Assembly (NCBI GenBank): GCA_013202875.1
Contig: JABMRD010000125.1
Location: forward strand, 1-33,778
From: Actinomycetota bacterium
GTDB taxonomy: Bacteria > Actinomycetota > Humimicrobiia > Humimicrobiales > Humimicrobiaceae
DNA length: 33,778 nucleotides
Direction: 5' to 3'
How positions within the stretch are numbered: the stretch's first letter is position 1; each line of letters begins with the position of its first letter. The notes under the pieces are model-generated. The model was not told the origin of the DNA. It made no database searches and saw only the letters and a list, made by a program, of their open reading frames with translations. This document shows, piece by piece, positions 8,680-18,221 of this stretch. Position numbers and translations under genes: made by a program.

Positions 8680-8979
8680 CTACTCCGCTTTCCTGATTAC
8701 CTCGACCAGTCTCCACCTCTTAGTCTTACTAATAGGCCTTATTTCAGAAATCTTTACTACATCACCAAGCTTACAGCTGCCTTCGGGATCGTGTACCTTC
8801 AATTTCTTTATTTTCTTTAAAATCTTCTTGTATAAAGGGTGTTTATAATGAGATTCTACGGCAACAACAACCGTCTTATCCATTTTGTCACTTACTACCG
8901 TTCCCACTCTTACTTTTACTTTTCCTCTTTCCAAAAAAACCCCCTTATTTCTCTCTGTCTGATTTCTTGCTTTCCTCAT
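8680..8979 (-). CDS. rpsQ: 30S ribosomal protein S17
   Basis: S17 is a primary 16S rRNA-binding OB-fold protein. The 99 residues include [30 protein letters not shown] and [20 protein letters not shown], which together are diagnostic. It is slightly longer than the usual 80-90 residues because of a charged N-terminus ([20 protein letters not shown]). Its ATG overlaps the rpmC stop by 1 nt (TAATG), indicating coupling. Confidence 0.97.
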   Translation of the reverse strand: MRKARNQTERNKGVFLERGKVKVRVGTVVSDKMDKTVVVAVESHYKHPLYKKILKKIKKLKVHDPEGSCKLGDVVKISEIRPISKTKRWRLVEVIRKAE

Positions 8980-9179
8980 TAATCTTTATACTTGAGCTCT
9001 TTCTCTCTAAGTAAAGTTTTTATTCTGGCAATATCTTTCCTTAAATTTCGTATCTTTACTGGATTTTCTAATTGCCCTGTAGCTTTTTGAAACTTCAAAT
9101 TAAAAATACTCTTTTTTATATCCGCCAGTTTTGCTTCTAATTCTTCTTTTGTTTGTTCCTTTATCTCACGTATTCTCAT
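8979..9179 (-). CDS. rpmC: 50S ribosomal protein L29
   Basis: L29 is a small two-helix protein at the tunnel exit, near the binding site for trigger factor and SRP. The 66-residue product [20 protein letters not shown] continues with [15 protein letters not shown] and [18 protein letters not shown], the classic L29 pattern. It sits between rplP (15 nt) and rpsQ (1-nt overlap), the universal L16-L29-S17 order. Confidence 0.98.
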   Translation of the reverse strand: MRIREIKEQTKEELEAKLADIKKSIFNLKFQKATGQLENPVKIRNLRKDIARIKTLLREKELKYKD

Positions 9180-9194
9180 TCCACACCCGGTTTG

Positions 9195-9614
9195 TTATAG
9201 TTCTTCATAAACAAATTTTGATTTTATAGACAATTTATTACAAGCCAATCTAATTGCTTCCTTTGCAACTTCCATACTAACACCCGAAATTTCAAATAGG
9301 ATTCTTCCAGGTTTAACCACCACTACCCAATTTTCCGGCGCACCTTTTCCTCCGCCCATACGGGTTTCAGCCGGTTTTTTGGTAGTAGGTTTATGAGGAA
9401 AAACATTTATCCATACTTTTCCTCCCCTTTTTATATACCTGGTAAGAGCTACCCTTGCAGCTTCTACCTGCCTGCTTGTTAACCAGCCAGATTCCAGTGC
9501 CTGCAGCCCATATTCTCCAAAAGAGAGCTTGGCGCCACCTTTGGCAATACCTTTCATTCTTCCTCTTTGTACTTTTCTATATTTTACCCGTTTAGGCAGT
9601 AACATTGCTGCCAT
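9195..9614 (-). CDS. rplP: 50S ribosomal protein L16
   Basis: L16 is a late-assembling 50S protein next to the A-site tRNA elbow. The 139-residue product includes [60 protein letters not shown] and [20 protein letters not shown] use the first ATG (9612-9614), since AGGAG lies 7 nt upstream; the fourth codon is also Met and would restore the most common family start. Confidence 0.97.
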   Translation of the reverse strand: MAAMLLPKRVKYRKVQRGRMKGIAKGGAKLSFGEYGLQALESGWLTSRQVEAARVALTRYIKRGGKVWINVFPHKPTTKKPAETRMGGGKGAPENWVVVVKPGRILFEISGVSMEVAKEAIRLACNKLSIKSKFVYEEL

Positions 9615-9623
9615 AAATATCTC

Positions 9624-10319
9624 CTAACTTGAAATTTTTTCTTTTTCCTTCTTCCTTTTATCAAGTTTTCTTTCCTTTCCCATCTCTTCCTTATCCAGTA
9701 TGATATCTCCTAAGTATATCCAGACTTTAACTCCAATTTTACCAAAAGTCGTATTTGCTTCTGCAAATCCATAATCAATATTCGCTCTAAGAGTATGCAG
9801 CGGGACTCTTCCTTCTCTATACCATTCAGTCCTGGCCATCTCTGCTCCGCCCAATCTTCCAGCACATTGGACCCTTATGCCTTTTGCTCCTGCTTTCATA
9901 CATAATGAAATAGCTTTTTTCATAGCTTTTCTAAAGCTAACTCTTCCAACTAGTTGTGAGGCAATACCCTCAGCTACTAATTTTGCAACCAGTTCAGGCT
10001 TCTTAATTTCTATTATATTCAACTGTATAATACTCCCAGTTTTTTTCTCTAATAAATTCCTGATGTCATTAATATTCGCCCCTCTTCTACCTATAACTAT
10101 ACCCGGCTTGGAAGTATGCATATCTACTTTTACTTCTTCTTCCGTTCTTTCAATCTCGATTTTTGAAACCCCGGCATTTTCTAGCTGACCCTCAATTATA
10201 TTCCTTATAATGATATCTTCTCTGAGAAGCCTGGCATAGTCTTTTTCAGCAAACCATCTGGATTGCCACCCTTTATTAATTACAAGCCTAAACCCATTAG
10301 GGTTCACTTTATGACCCAT
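9624..10319 (-). CDS. rpsC: 30S ribosomal protein S3
   Basis: S3 forms part of the mRNA entry tunnel and its helicase centre. The 231-residue protein starts [20 protein letters not shown], has a KH domain with [15 protein letters not shown], and the C-terminal S3 domain ([20 protein letters not shown]). The tail after about residue 205 is highly charged ([14 protein letters not shown]). The GAGGAGGAGG that appears to act as its ribosome-binding site is formed by the last Glu codons of rplV, 8 nt upstream of the ATG. Confidence 0.98.
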   Translation of the reverse strand: MGHKVNPNGFRLVINKGWQSRWFAEKDYARLLREDIIIRNIIEGQLENAGVSKIEIERTEEEVKVDMHTSKPGIVIGRRGANINDIRNLLEKKTGSIIQLNIIEIKKPELVAKLVAEGIASQLVGRVSFRKAMKKAISLCMKAGAKGIRVQCAGRLGGAEMARTEWYREGRVPLHTLRANIDYGFAEANTTFGKIGVKVWIYLGDIILDKEEMGKERKLDKRKKEKEKISS

Positions 10320-10322
10320 CTC

Positions 10323-10670
10323 CTAAGCCTCCTCCTCTTTACCATTAGATACATAAACCGATAGATGTGAAGTTCTCTTTCTAATTTTAGTAGCCCTGCC
10401 CCTGGCTCTTGGCCTGAACCTCTTTGAAGTTGGCCCTTTATTTACCAATATTCTAGAAATAAACAAATCTTCTTCTTTCATTTTGTTATTTTCAGTAGCG
10501 TTAGCTACGGCACTTTGTATAGCTTTCTTTACCACAGATGCTGCCTCCTTAGGTGTTAAAGACAATATATCTATAGCATCCTCTATTGACTTTGATTTTA
10601 TCAAATCAACAACATATCTTATTTTTCTTGATGATATTCTTATATACTTTTCAACAGCTTTGGTTTCCAA
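10323..10670 (-). CDS. rplV: 50S ribosomal protein L22
   Basis: L22 lines the peptide exit tunnel with its long beta hairpin, near the macrolide constriction. The 115 residues contain IRISSRKIRYVVDLIKSKS and the hairpin VNKGPTSKRFRPRARGRATK followed by IRKRTSHLSVYVS. The start is TTG (10668-10670) with GGGAGG 8 nt upstream. It ends 3 nt before rpsC. Confidence 0.97.
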   Translation of the reverse strand: METKAVEKYIRISSRKIRYVVDLIKSKSIEDAIDILSLTPKEAASVVKKAIQSAVANATENNKMKEEDLFISRILVNKGPTSKRFRPRARGRATKIRKRTSHLSVYVSNGKEEEA

Positions 10671-10706
10671 AACTAATGCCTCCCTCTTTAGACTACTGCA
10701 CTTTAC

Positions 10707-11000
10707 TTACTTCTTAACAGTAGCCACCCTTTCACTCTTTCCTTTATAAACATGCGGCCTTATAGATCTTGACGACGCAAATTCCCCTAACTTATGACCG
10801 ACCATAGACTCCGATATGAATATAGGTACATGTCTTCTTCCATCATGAACAGCTATAGTATGCCCAACCATTTCAGGGAATATAGTCGAACTTCTGGACC
10901 AGGTCTTTATGATTTTTTTCTCTCCTGATTCATTTAGCTTATTTATTCTTTTTAATAACTTTTCTTCAACAAAAGGACCTTTTTTTAAAGACCTTGACAT
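10707..11000 (-). CDS. rpsS: 30S ribosomal protein S19
   Basis: S19 sits in the 30S head and pairs with S13 at the subunit interface. The 97-residue product starts [20 protein letters not shown] and contains [21 protein letters not shown] and [10 protein letters not shown], all diagnostic. It lies in the standard rplB-rpsS-rplV order, with 34 nt and 36 nt gaps. ATG follows GGAGG. Confidence 0.98.
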   Translation of the reverse strand: MSRSLKKGPFVEEKLLKRINKLNESGEKKIIKTWSRSSTIFPEMVGHTIAVHDGRRHVPIFISESMVGHKLGEFASSRSIRPHVYKGKSERVATVKK

Positions 11001-11034
11001 TTCAGTTCTCCTCCAAATGTAAAAATCAAACCCA

Positions 11035-11865
11035 TTATTTATTCCTTCTCCTGATTATATATTTATCAGTTTCACTATTTTTCTTTCTTGTCCTATAGCC
11101 CAGCGTGGGTTTCCCCCAGGGAGTACAAGGGTGTCTTCCAGAACTTTTATTTTTTCCTTCGCCTCCACCATGAGGATGGTCAATAGGATTCATTGCCGTT
11201 CCTCTAACCGACGGTCTTATTCCCAGCCATCTTTTCCTTCCTGCCTTACCCAACCTAATTATTCCATGGGTTGTATTTCCAATCTGACCAATACAGGCTC
11301 TGCAATTCAACCCTACCAATCTAACTTCGCTTGAAGGAAGCTTTATATTGGCATATTTTCCCTCTTTTGCCAGAAGCTGAGCATATCCACCTGCTGATCT
11401 AGCTAATTCTGCCCCTTTTCCCTCCTTAAGCTCTATATTATGAATTATCGTTCCAATCGGTATATTTTTTAAGGGAAGAGTGTTACCAACTTTAATATCA
11501 GCCTTTTCTCCTGACATTACAATATCTCCCACTTTTAACTTAAGGGGAGCAATTATATAGCTCTTTTCCCCATCCTTATAAATGACAAGAGCAATCCTGG
11601 CACTTCTGTTAGGATCGTATTCAATTGCTTTTACCTTAGCCGGAATACCGTCCTTTAATCTTTTAAAATCTATAATTCTATATAATCTTTTATGTCCACC
11701 ACCGCTATGTCTCCTGGTAATCCTGCCATTAGCATTTCTACCGGCATCTCTTTTTAAAGATCTGGTGAGCGATTTCTCCGGTCTTTTTTTTGTTAAAACC
11801 GAAAAATCAGAAACTGTTGCAAACCTTCTCCCGGGAGTCGTGGGCTTATATTTTTTAACGGCCAA
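11035..11865 (-). CDS. rplB: 50S ribosomal protein L2
   Basis: L2 is a core 50S protein needed for subunit association and peptidyl-transferase activity. The 276-residue protein shows [39 protein letters not shown], and the C-terminal loop [20 protein letters not shown] with the conserved histidine (the HPHGGGEG motif). The start is TTG (11863-11865) behind GGAGGTATAAAAG. It follows rplW by 21 nt. Confidence 0.98.
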   Translation of the reverse strand: MAVKKYKPTTPGRRFATVSDFSVLTKKRPEKSLTRSLKRDAGRNANGRITRRHSGGGHKRLYRIIDFKRLKDGIPAKVKAIEYDPNRSARIALVIYKDGEKSYIIAPLKLKVGDIVMSGEKADIKVGNTLPLKNIPIGTIIHNIELKEGKGAELARSAGGYAQLLAKEGKYANIKLPSSEVRLVGLNCRACIGQIGNTTHGIIRLGKAGRKRWLGIRPSVRGTAMNPIDHPHGGGEGKNKSSGRHPCTPWGKPTLGYRTRKKNSETDKYIIRRRNK

Positions 11866-11886
11866 CTTTTATACCTCCAAACTAAA

Positions 11887-12174
11887 TCAGACTGATTCAA
11901 AAAAATCAATTTTATCTTTTTTACCCAGAGTAACTACAGCTCTTTTTTTACGGGTGCTCGTACCTACCGATCTTCCTAATCTCTTTGGCTTAGATTTAAT
12001 ATTCATGGTACTTATTTTCAAAACCTTAACCTTAAATATCTCTTCAATTGCCCTCTTTATCTCACTTTTTTTTACCCTGATATCGACAAAAAAAGAATAT
12101 CTTTTATTCTGAACCGCAGCATAACTTTTTTCCGATACAACCGGGGAAAGAATTATATCTCTAGGATCTTCCAT
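11887..12174 (-). CDS. rplW: 50S ribosomal protein L23
   Basis: L23 lies at the tunnel exit, where trigger factor and SRP dock. The 95-residue product begins MEDPRDIILSPVVSEKSYAA and ends with KRAVVTLGKKDKIDFFE near the C-terminus. The open frame extends upstream to 12198 but the ATG at 12172-12174 matches the family start and has GAGAGGT upstream. The gene overlaps the end of rplD by 14 nt, implying coupled translation. Confidence 0.96.
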   Translation of the reverse strand: MEDPRDIILSPVVSEKSYAAVQNKRYSFFVDIRVKKSEIKRAIEEIFKVKVLKISTMNIKSKPKRLGRSVGTSTRKKRAVVTLGKKDKIDFFESV

Positions 12175-12799
12175 TGCCTGACCTCTCAATAAAATCATTT
12201 AGTGAGCTTTTGGTAAAAACCACATAATCTGCTGCAAGAATAATATAAGCATTTAGCCCCTTTGCGCTTTCTACCATAACGTTGCCAATATTCCTGAAGG
12301 ATTTTACTTCACTAATGTTTAAACTATCAAAAACCATAAGTACTTTACCACTATTCAAATTAAGTTTCTTTAGTATTTCTGCTGCTTTTTTTGTTTCCGG
12401 ATTTTTAAAACTTAATTTATCAATCACAATAATTTTTTTATTTTTAAGCTTTTCTGATAATGCTATTAACTTTGCCTGCTTTATTACTTTTTTATTTAAT
12501 TTAAAAGAATAATCTCTTGGCTTGGGCCCAAAAACCACTCCACCGCCTCTCCATATTGGAGAACGGATGGAACCGGCCCTGGCATTTCCAGTACCTTTCT
12601 GCCTCCAGGGTTTTCTCCCGCCGCCTCTTACTTCACTTCTGCCTTTGACCTTATGCGTTCCGGATCTTACGGAAGCAAGATATCTTCTTACTTCCTGGTA
12701 CAGGATCTCGGAATTCATTTTCTGACCTATTATTTCACTGGATATGTTTATTTTTTCCAATTCCTTTCCATCTGAATCAACAACATTCAAACTGGCCAT
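12161..12799 (-). CDS. rplD: 50S ribosomal protein L4
   Basis: L4 extends a loop into the exit tunnel and represses the S10 operon in gamma-proteobacteria. The 212 residues carry the tunnel-loop signature RSGTHKVKGRSEVRGGGRKP followed by WRQKGTGNARAGSIRSPIWR GGG, and a Rossmann-like C-terminal half. Order rplC-rplD-rplW-rplB is standard. No S10-leader-like RNA was recognised upstream of rpsJ, so L4 autoregulation is not indicated here. Confidence 0.98.
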   Translation of the reverse strand: MASLNVVDSDGKELEKINISSEIIGQKMNSEILYQEVRRYLASVRSGTHKVKGRSEVRGGGRKPWRQKGTGNARAGSIRSPIWRGGGVVFGPKPRDYSFKLNKKVIKQAKLIALSEKLKNKKIIVIDKLSFKNPETKKAAEILKKLNLNSGKVLMVFDSLNISEVKSFRNIGNVMVESAKGLNAYIILAADYVVFTKSSLNDFIERSGNGRS

Positions 12800-12827
12800 T
12801 TCATTCTCCCAAAAACTTTATAATTTA

Positions 12828-13451
12828 CTAAACCTTCCTTAAAAAAACTAAACTGCCCTTAGCACCCGGAACACTTCCTTTAACTAAAATTAAATTCTGG
12901 TCTTCAATTATATCGACTATCTCTGATCCAGAAATAGTAACTTTGTTGCCTCCCATTCTTCCAGGCATCTTCTTACCCTTTGCTATCCTTGAAGGAGTGG
13001 CACACATTCCTACCGAACCTGGTATTCTATGAGAATGAGAACCATGGCTCATTCTTCCTCTATGGAACCCATGTCTTTTTATTACTCCGGCAAATCCTTT
13101 ACCTTTACAATTTCCGGTTATTTTGACTTTATCTCCTGCTTTGAAAATTTTAACATCCAGGCTATCTCCAGGCTTATATTCCTGGTCAAATTTATCCACC
13201 CTGATTTCCCTTAAGCTCCTCTTTAAATCTACTTTATTTTTTGAAAATTCACCCTCATGCGGTTTAGTTGCTTTTCTCTCTTTGATTTTACCAAAACCTA
13301 CTTTTAGAGCATTATATCCATCTTTTTTATCATCCTTAACCTGGACAACTACACATGGCTCAGCTTCAATCGCCGTAACATACAATGCATTGCCCTTTTC
13401 ATTAAATATTTGAGTACATCCAAGTTTTTTTCCATATATCGCATTTACCAT
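12828..13451 (-). CDS. rplC: 50S ribosomal protein L3
   Basis: L3 is an early 50S assembly protein reaching the peptidyl-transferase centre. The 207-residue product begins MVNAIYGKKLGCTQIFNEKG and has the central family signature GKGFAGVIKRHGFHRGRMSH followed by GSHSHRIPGSVG and GKKMPGRMGG. It starts at ATG with AAAG upstream and follows rpsJ by 30 nt. Confidence 0.98.
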   Translation of the reverse strand: MVNAIYGKKLGCTQIFNEKGNALYVTAIEAEPCVVVQVKDDKKDGYNALKVGFGKIKERKATKPHEGEFSKNKVDLKRSLREIRVDKFDQEYKPGDSLDVKIFKAGDKVKITGNCKGKGFAGVIKRHGFHRGRMSHGSHSHRIPGSVGMCATPSRIAKGKKMPGRMGGNKVTISGSEIVDIIEDQNLILVKGSVPGAKGSLVFLRKV

Positions 13452-13481
13452 CTTTGCATCACTTCCCAGAAAATATCTACA

Positions 13482-13802
13482 TTAAGACTTTATTTCTATA
13501 CCCACGCCAGCCGGTAAACTGAGCCTCATCAGCAAGTCTACTGTTTTTGGAGTAGGCTCAATAATATCTATAAGCCTTTTATGAGTTCTTATTTCAAAAT
13601 GCTCCCTCGAATCTTTATTTACATAAGGAGATCTTATAACACAATATACATTTTTTTTATTCGGTAGTGGAATTGGGCCAGAAACTTTGGCGCCGGAACT
13701 CTCAACGGTCTCCACTATTTTTTTTGCCGAACGATCAATAACTTCATGATCATAAGCTTTTAATTTGATTCTAATTTTCTGACCTAATTTACCTTCCGCC
13801 AT
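13482..13802 (-). CDS. rpsJ: 30S ribosomal protein S10
   Basis: S10 sits in the 30S head and, as NusE, also links NusG and RNA polymerase in antitermination. The 106-residue product has [20 protein letters not shown], the loop region [20 protein letters not shown] and [16 protein letters not shown]. It is first of the S10 block and lies only 39 nt after tuf with no evident promoter, so it is probably transcribed through from the str operon. Confidence 0.98.
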   Translation of the reverse strand: MAEGKLGQKIRIKLKAYDHEVIDRSAKKIVETVESSGAKVSGPIPLPNKKNVYCVIRSPYVNKDSREHFEIRTHKRLIDIIEPTPKTVDLLMRLSLPAGVGIEIKS

Positions 13803-13841
13803 TACAATTCCTCCCGTTTTTAATTACATTTCTCCTTTTTT

Positions 13842-15050
13842 CTACTCAATTATCCTGGTAACACTGCCAGCTCCTATGGTCCTTCCACCTTCACGGATAG
13901 CAAACCTCTGCCCTTCTTCCATAGCTATGGGAAATATTAGTTTTATCTCCATTTCTGTATTATCTCCGGGCATTATCATCTCCACACCTTCCTCCAGGTT
14001 CACTACACCGGTCACATCTGTGGTCCTGAAATAAAATTGAGGTCTGTACCCATTAAAGAAAGGAGTATGACGTCCTCCCTCATCTTTGGACAGCACATAA
14101 ACCTGAGCTTTGAAATTAAAGTGAGGGGTAATAGAGGAGGGCTTTGCTATAACCTGTCCTCTTTCCACATCTTCTTTCTGTATTCCTCTAAGAAGAAGCC
14201 CTACATTATCTCCTGCCTGGGCATAATCTAAAAGTTTCCTGAACATCTCAACACCGGTTACCACTGTCTTTTGTATTTTAGGCCTTATTCCCACTATATC
14301 TACTGCCTCCTGCAGAGCAATTTTTCCTCTTTCAACCCTGCCGGTAACTACAGTTCCACGCCCGGTAATGGAAAATATGTCCTCTATGGGCATAAGGAAT
14401 GGTTTGTCTACATCCCTTACAGGTGTTTTTATATACTGATCCACTTTTTCCATAAGTTCTAAGATTGCCTTGCAGTCAGGGCAGGCGGCTTTATCCGTAC
14501 ATTCGCATTTCATTGACTTTAGCGCTGACCCCTTAATTACCGGTATTTCATCTCCCGGAAACTCATATTTGGTAAGAAGATCTCTTACTTCCATCTCTAC
14601 AAGTTCTATTAGCTCAGGATCGTCTACCATATCTACCTTATTTAAAAATACCACAATGTAGGGTACCCCCACCTGTCTTGCAAGAAGAATATGCTCTCTT
14701 GTCTGTGGCATTGGCCCATCTGCAGCAGATACTACAAGTATTGCCCCATCCATCTGGGCTGCACCGGTAATCATATTCTTTACATAGTCCGCATGGCCTG
14801 GACAGTCCACATGGGCATAGTGGCGGTTTACGGTTTCATACTCCACGTGGGCAATAGCTATGGTTATGCCTCTTTCTTTTTCTTCAGGGGCATTGTCAAT
14901 TGAATCAAATGTCCTTTCCTCTACATCTAAGCCTGAACTTTTAAGACACCTTGTTATAGCTGATGTAAGTGTTGTCTTACCATGGTCCACATGGCCTATG
15001 GTCCCTATGTTTATATGAGGTTTGGTCCTTTCAAATTTTTTCTTAGCCAT
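13842..15050 (-). CDS. tuf: Elongation factor Tu (complete copy), with a cysteine-rich insert
   Basis: EF-Tu delivers aminoacyl-tRNA to the ribosome using GTP. The 402-residue protein has G1 GHVDHGKT (19-26), G3 DCPGH (82-86), G4 NKVD (137-140) and G5 SALK (175-178), then domains 2 and 3 ending [10 protein letters not shown]. Straight after G5 is a short insert with CxC-x5-CxxC spacing (C182, C184, C190, C193; 14472-14507) in place of the usual acidic EGDPEW-like loop. A similar Cys-rich loop is known to me from Chloroflexi EF-Tu. The gene follows fusA by 46 nt. A second copy starts at the right edge of the window. Confidence 0.99.
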   Translation of the reverse strand: MAKKKFERTKPHINIGTIGHVDHGKTTLTSAITRCLKSSGLDVEERTFDSIDNAPEEKERGITIAIAHVEYETVNRHYAHVDCPGHADYVKNMITGAAQMDGAILVVSAADGPMPQTREHILLARQVGVPYIVVFLNKVDMVDDPELIELVEMEVRDLLTKYEFPGDEIPVIKGSALKSMKCECTDKAACPDCKAILELMEKVDQYIKTPVRDVDKPFLMPIEDIFSITGRGTVVTGRVERGKIALQEAVDIVGIRPKIQKTVVTGVEMFRKLLDYAQAGDNVGLLLRGIQKEDVERGQVIAKPSSITPHFNFKAQVYVLSKDEGGRHTPFFNGYRPQFYFRTTDVTGVVNLEEGVEMIMPGDNTEMEIKLIFPIAMEEGQRFAIREGGRTIGAGSVTRIIE

Positions 15051-15096
15051 AATATATCCTTTCTTTGCTTAAAAGTTAATTTCCCATATTAATAAT

Positions 15097-17187
15097 CTAT
15101 ACTGCAATCTTGCTTCCTTTAAACCTTTCAATAATTTCGTCTGCAATTCTACCTGGTGTTGGTTCATATTTTTTAAACTGCATAGTAAAAGTGGCACGCC
15201 CTTGAGTTTTGGACCGCAAATCTGTGGCATATCCAAACATCTCATCAAGCGGCACCTCTGTTTTTATAATCCTGTTCTTATTTCTTAATGTTACGGATAA
15301 TATTTTTCCTCTCCTCGAATTAAGATCACCAATAACTTCGCCCATATGCTTGTCCGGAACAACCACTTCAACATCCATTACTGGCTCAAGTAAAATAGGA
15401 AGGCATTTTTTCATAGCCTCCCTAAAAGCTTTTGACCCGGCAATTCTGAAAGCCATTTCTGAAGAATCCACTTCATGATAAGATCCATCTAAAAGTATGG
15501 CTCTGACATCAACAACCGGGTATCCGGCAACCTCGCCACTTTGCATTGCATCTACTATTCCCATTTTTACTGGCTTGATAAATTCTTTTGGTATAGCTCC
15601 GCCTTTTGTTTTATCCTCAAATTCAAATCCCTTACCGTATTCATTTGGTTCAAAACGGACAACTACATGACCATACTGTCCCCTTCCACCACTTTGCCTT
15701 ATATATTTTCCTTCCACTTGAGTTCCTTTAGTTACCGTTTCCCTGTAAGATACCTGCGGTTTACCTACATTTGCACCTACGCCAAACTCACGGAGCAATC
15801 TATCTACTATGATTTCGAGATGGAGTTCACCCATACCTGAAATAATTGTCTGCCCGGTTTCACTATCGATTTCCATTCTAAAAGTAGGATCTTCTTCTCC
15901 CAGCTTGAAAAGCGCAATGGCTAATTTTTCCTGGTCGATTTTTGTTTTTGGTTCAATAGCAATTGATAATACCGGCTCAGGGAAACTAATAGATTCATAT
16001 TTAATAGGCTTATTTTGGTCACATATGGTATCACCCGTATTTACATTCTTTAAGCCAACAACTACTGTTATATCTCCGCTGTAAGCCTCTTTTAATTCCT
16101 CTCTGCTATTGGCATGCATCTCCAATAGTTTGCTGACTCTGTTTTTATTACCATTATTTGCATTCAGCACCTGCATTCCGGTTTTAATGGTTCCGGAATA
16201 GATTCTCAAATAACTTAACTTTCCTACAAATGGATCAGTTGTTATTTTAAATACCAGCCCAGAAAAAGGTGCATCATCACTGACTTCCCTCTCAATTTCT
16301 TTTTCGTTATCCGGATTAATCCCTTTAGACAAAGGTACATCACTGGGAGATGGGAGAAAGTCCACTACTGCGTCCAGTATTGGCTGCACACCTTTATTCT
16401 TAAAAGCAGCTCCGCAAAGGACAGGAACACCGTTAACATTTATAGTTATTTCCCTGATAGCTTTTTTTAATTCTCCCTCACTTATTTCAATATTTTCAAC
16501 ATATTTGTTTAAAATATCATCGTTATAATTAGCAATATTTTCAATGAGTTGCTGCCTATATTTTTCAGCAGTAGATTCAAGTTCTGAAGGTATATCCTCA
16601 TACTCAAATTTAATTCCCATTTCATCTTTATATATAATTGCCCTCATACTTATAAGATCAATGATTCCTAAAAAGTCTTCTTCCTTACCTATAGGAATTT
16701 GTATGGGTAGCGGATTGGCACCAAGTCTTGTTTTAATCATATCCAAAACATAGAAGAAATCTGCTCCACTTCGATCCATCTTATTGACAAAAGCAATCCT
16801 GGGAACATTATATTTATCAGCCTGCCTCCATACAGTTTCAGACTGTGGTTCCACTCCTCCAACTGCGCAGAATACGGCAATCATACCATCGAGTACCCGT
16901 AGTGATCTTTCAACTTCAACAGTAAAATCAACATGTCCGGGAGTATCAATAATATTTATTTTATTATCCTTCCAGAAACAGGTTGTTGCAGCAGAAGTAA
17001 TAGTAATTCCTCTTTCCTGCTCCTGTATCATCCAATCCATAACTGCTGCTCCATCGTGAACTTCTCCCATTTTATAAGTCTTACCGGTATAATACAGAAT
17101 ACGTTCAGTCGTAGTTGTTTTACCTGCATCTATGTGAGCAGTTATACCTATATTTCTTGTATTTTTTAATGAAACCTGTCTAGTCAT
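15097..17187 (-). CDS. fusA: Elongation factor G
   Basis: EF-G catalyses GTP-dependent translocation and, with RRF, ribosome recycling. The 696-residue length is normal. It has the P-loop [15 protein letters not shown], the switch [24 protein letters not shown], the domain IV region ([17 protein letters not shown]) and the domain V C-terminus. It sits between rpsG (15 nt) and tuf, the classical str operon. No fusidic-acid-related substitutions were assessed. Confidence 0.99.
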   Translation of the reverse strand: MTRQVSLKNTRNIGITAHIDAGKTTTTERILYYTGKTYKMGEVHDGAAVMDWMIQEQERGITITSAATTCFWKDNKINIIDTPGHVDFTVEVERSLRVLDGMIAVFCAVGGVEPQSETVWRQADKYNVPRIAFVNKMDRSGADFFYVLDMIKTRLGANPLPIQIPIGKEEDFLGIIDLISMRAIIYKDEMGIKFEYEDIPSELESTAEKYRQQLIENIANYNDDILNKYVENIEISEGELKKAIREITINVNGVPVLCGAAFKNKGVQPILDAVVDFLPSPSDVPLSKGINPDNEKEIEREVSDDAPFSGLVFKITTDPFVGKLSYLRIYSGTIKTGMQVLNANNGNKNRVSKLLEMHANSREELKEAYSGDITVVVGLKNVNTGDTICDQNKPIKYESISFPEPVLSIAIEPKTKIDQEKLAIALFKLGEEDPTFRMEIDSETGQTIISGMGELHLEIIVDRLLREFGVGANVGKPQVSYRETVTKGTQVEGKYIRQSGGRGQYGHVVVRFEPNEYGKGFEFEDKTKGGAIPKEFIKPVKMGIVDAMQSGEVAGYPVVDVRAILLDGSYHEVDSSEMAFRIAGSKAFREAMKKCLPILLEPVMDVEVVVPDKHMGEVIGDLNSRRGKILSVTLRNKNRIIKTEVPLDEMFGYATDLRSKTQGRATFTMQFKKYEPTPGRIADEIIERFKGSKIAV

Positions 17188-17202
17188 ATATAGTCACCTA
17201 CA

Positions 17203-17673
17203 CTACCACCTATAGTGCGCAAAGGCTTTGTTGGCCTCAGCCATCTTATGTAAATCTTCTTTCTTTTTAATACTGCTCCCAGTATTACTGGCACCATCTA
17301 AAATCTCGGCAGATAACCTTGCAGTCATAGTCTTTTCCTTCCTTCTGCTTGCAAAATCAACTACCCATCTAATAGCCAGCGTATTTGCTCTTTCCGCAGA
17401 TACTTCCACGGGCACCTGATAAGTAGCTCCACCAACTCTTCTTGGTTTTACCTCCAGCACAGGCCTTACATTATCAAGACATTTATCCAATATCTCTAAT
17501 GGATTTTCTTTGGTTCTTTCCCCCAGAATTCTCAGACTCTTATATACTATATTCTCAGCAATGCTTTTTTTACCATCTGTCAGAACCTTATTAATCAGTT
17601 GAGATACAACCCTACTTTTATAAACAGGGTCTGTCTTCATTTTCCTTTTCGGAGGTTTTCCTTTTCTTGGCAT
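17203..17673 (-). CDS. rpsG: 30S ribosomal protein S7
   Basis: S7 nucleates assembly of the 30S head and is the autogenous regulator of the str operon in E. coli. The 156-residue product starts [20 protein letters not shown] and has [20 protein letters not shown] and the C-terminal [20 protein letters not shown], all diagnostic. The rpsL-rpsG spacer is just 18 nt, too short for the long S7-binding spacer known in E. coli. Confidence 0.98.
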   Translation of the reverse strand: MPRKGKPPKRKMKTDPVYKSRVVSQLINKVLTDGKKSIAENIVYKSLRILGERTKENPLEILDKCLDNVRPVLEVKPRRVGGATYQVPVEVSAERANTLAIRWVVDFASRRKEKTMTARLSAEILDGASNTGSSIKKKEDLHKMAEANKAFAHYRW

Positions 17674-17691
17674 CTATTAACTCCTCATAAA

Positions 17692-18063
17692 TTACTTTGG
17701 CTTCTTAGCTCCGTACCTCGAGCGTGAAGATTTTCTATCTTCAACTCCTGCAGTGTCTAACGTGCCCCTGACAATCTTATATCTCACTCCAGGTAGATCT
17801 TTTACTCTACCGCCTCTTACTAATACTATAGAGTGCTCCTGTAGATTATGACCAACTCCTGGTATATATGCTGTAACCTCAACTCCATTTGTAAGCCTTA
17901 CTCTGGCTACCTTTCGCAGCGCCGAATTTGGCTTCTTGGGAGTAGAAGTATATACTCTAACACATACACCTCTTCTTAAAGGATTTCCCTGCAGAGCAGG
18001 TGTTTTATTTTTCTTTTTTAATCTTTTTCTTCCTTTTCTAACCAGTTGACTTATAGTAGGCAT
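17692..18063 (-). CDS. rpsL: 30S ribosomal protein S12
   Basis: S12 is the decoding-centre protein in which streptomycin-resistance mutations arise. The 123-residue product shows [60 protein letters not shown] and [20 protein letters not shown]. The lysines in TPKKPNS and GVGHN-neighbouring sites look wild type. It is the first gene of the str block, with a 158-nt leader (18064-18221) that holds a promoter and hairpin. Confidence 0.99.
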   Translation of the reverse strand: MPTISQLVRKGRKRLKKKNKTPALQGNPLRRGVCVRVYTSTPKKPNSALRKVARVRLTNGVEVTAYIPGVGHNLQEHSIVLVRGGRVKDLPGVRYKIVRGTLDTAGVEDRKSSRSRYGAKKPK

Positions 18064-18106
18064 AAATATCCTATCCTCTACCTCGATTTAACAATACTGC
18101 TACAAC

Positions 18107-18160
18107 AAAAAATGATTAATGATAACCTTTTTTTGAAGACACGAAAAAAGAGATTATCAT
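18107..18160 (-). terminator. Stem-loop with U-tract between rpoC and rpsL
   Basis: On the minus strand, ATGATAATC (18160-18152) pairs with GGTTATCAT (18127-18119), and the stem continues inward through CTTTTTT against AAAAAAG, giving about 15 base pairs with one mismatch and a loop near CGTGTCTTC. It is followed 6 nt later by six T residues (18112-18107). This has the form of an intrinsic terminator after rpoC. Because the candidate str promoter lies on its upstream edge, the same structure would also be in the rpsL leader and could act as an attenuator. Pairing is seen directly; function is inferred. Confidence 0.6.
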
Positions 18161-18179
18161 CTAAAAATTAAAATGTCAA
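18151..18179 (-). promoter_or_regulatory. Candidate str-operon promoter upstream of rpsL
   Basis: A perfect -35 TTGACA lies at 18179-18174 (minus strand). Possible -10 hexamers are GATAAT (18158-18153, 15-nt spacer) or TAATCT (18156-18151, 17-nt spacer). It lies 88-116 nt upstream of the rpsL ATG and overlaps the upstream arm of the hairpin at 18119-18160. The spacing ambiguity keeps confidence moderate. Confidence 0.5.
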
Positions 18180-18221
18180 TATAAAAAAATGGCTATTTTA
18201 AAGTATTTTTTTACTTATATC

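Noticed and set aside
11582-12112. 176-codon plus-strand ORF opposite rplB and rplW
   Set aside because: It lies wholly antisense to conserved ribosomal genes, has no ribosome site or family match, and its hydrophobic composition reflects the complementary codons.
13803-13841. S10-type leader before rpsJ
   Set aside because: The gap after tuf is just 39 nt, with no promoter or long structure.
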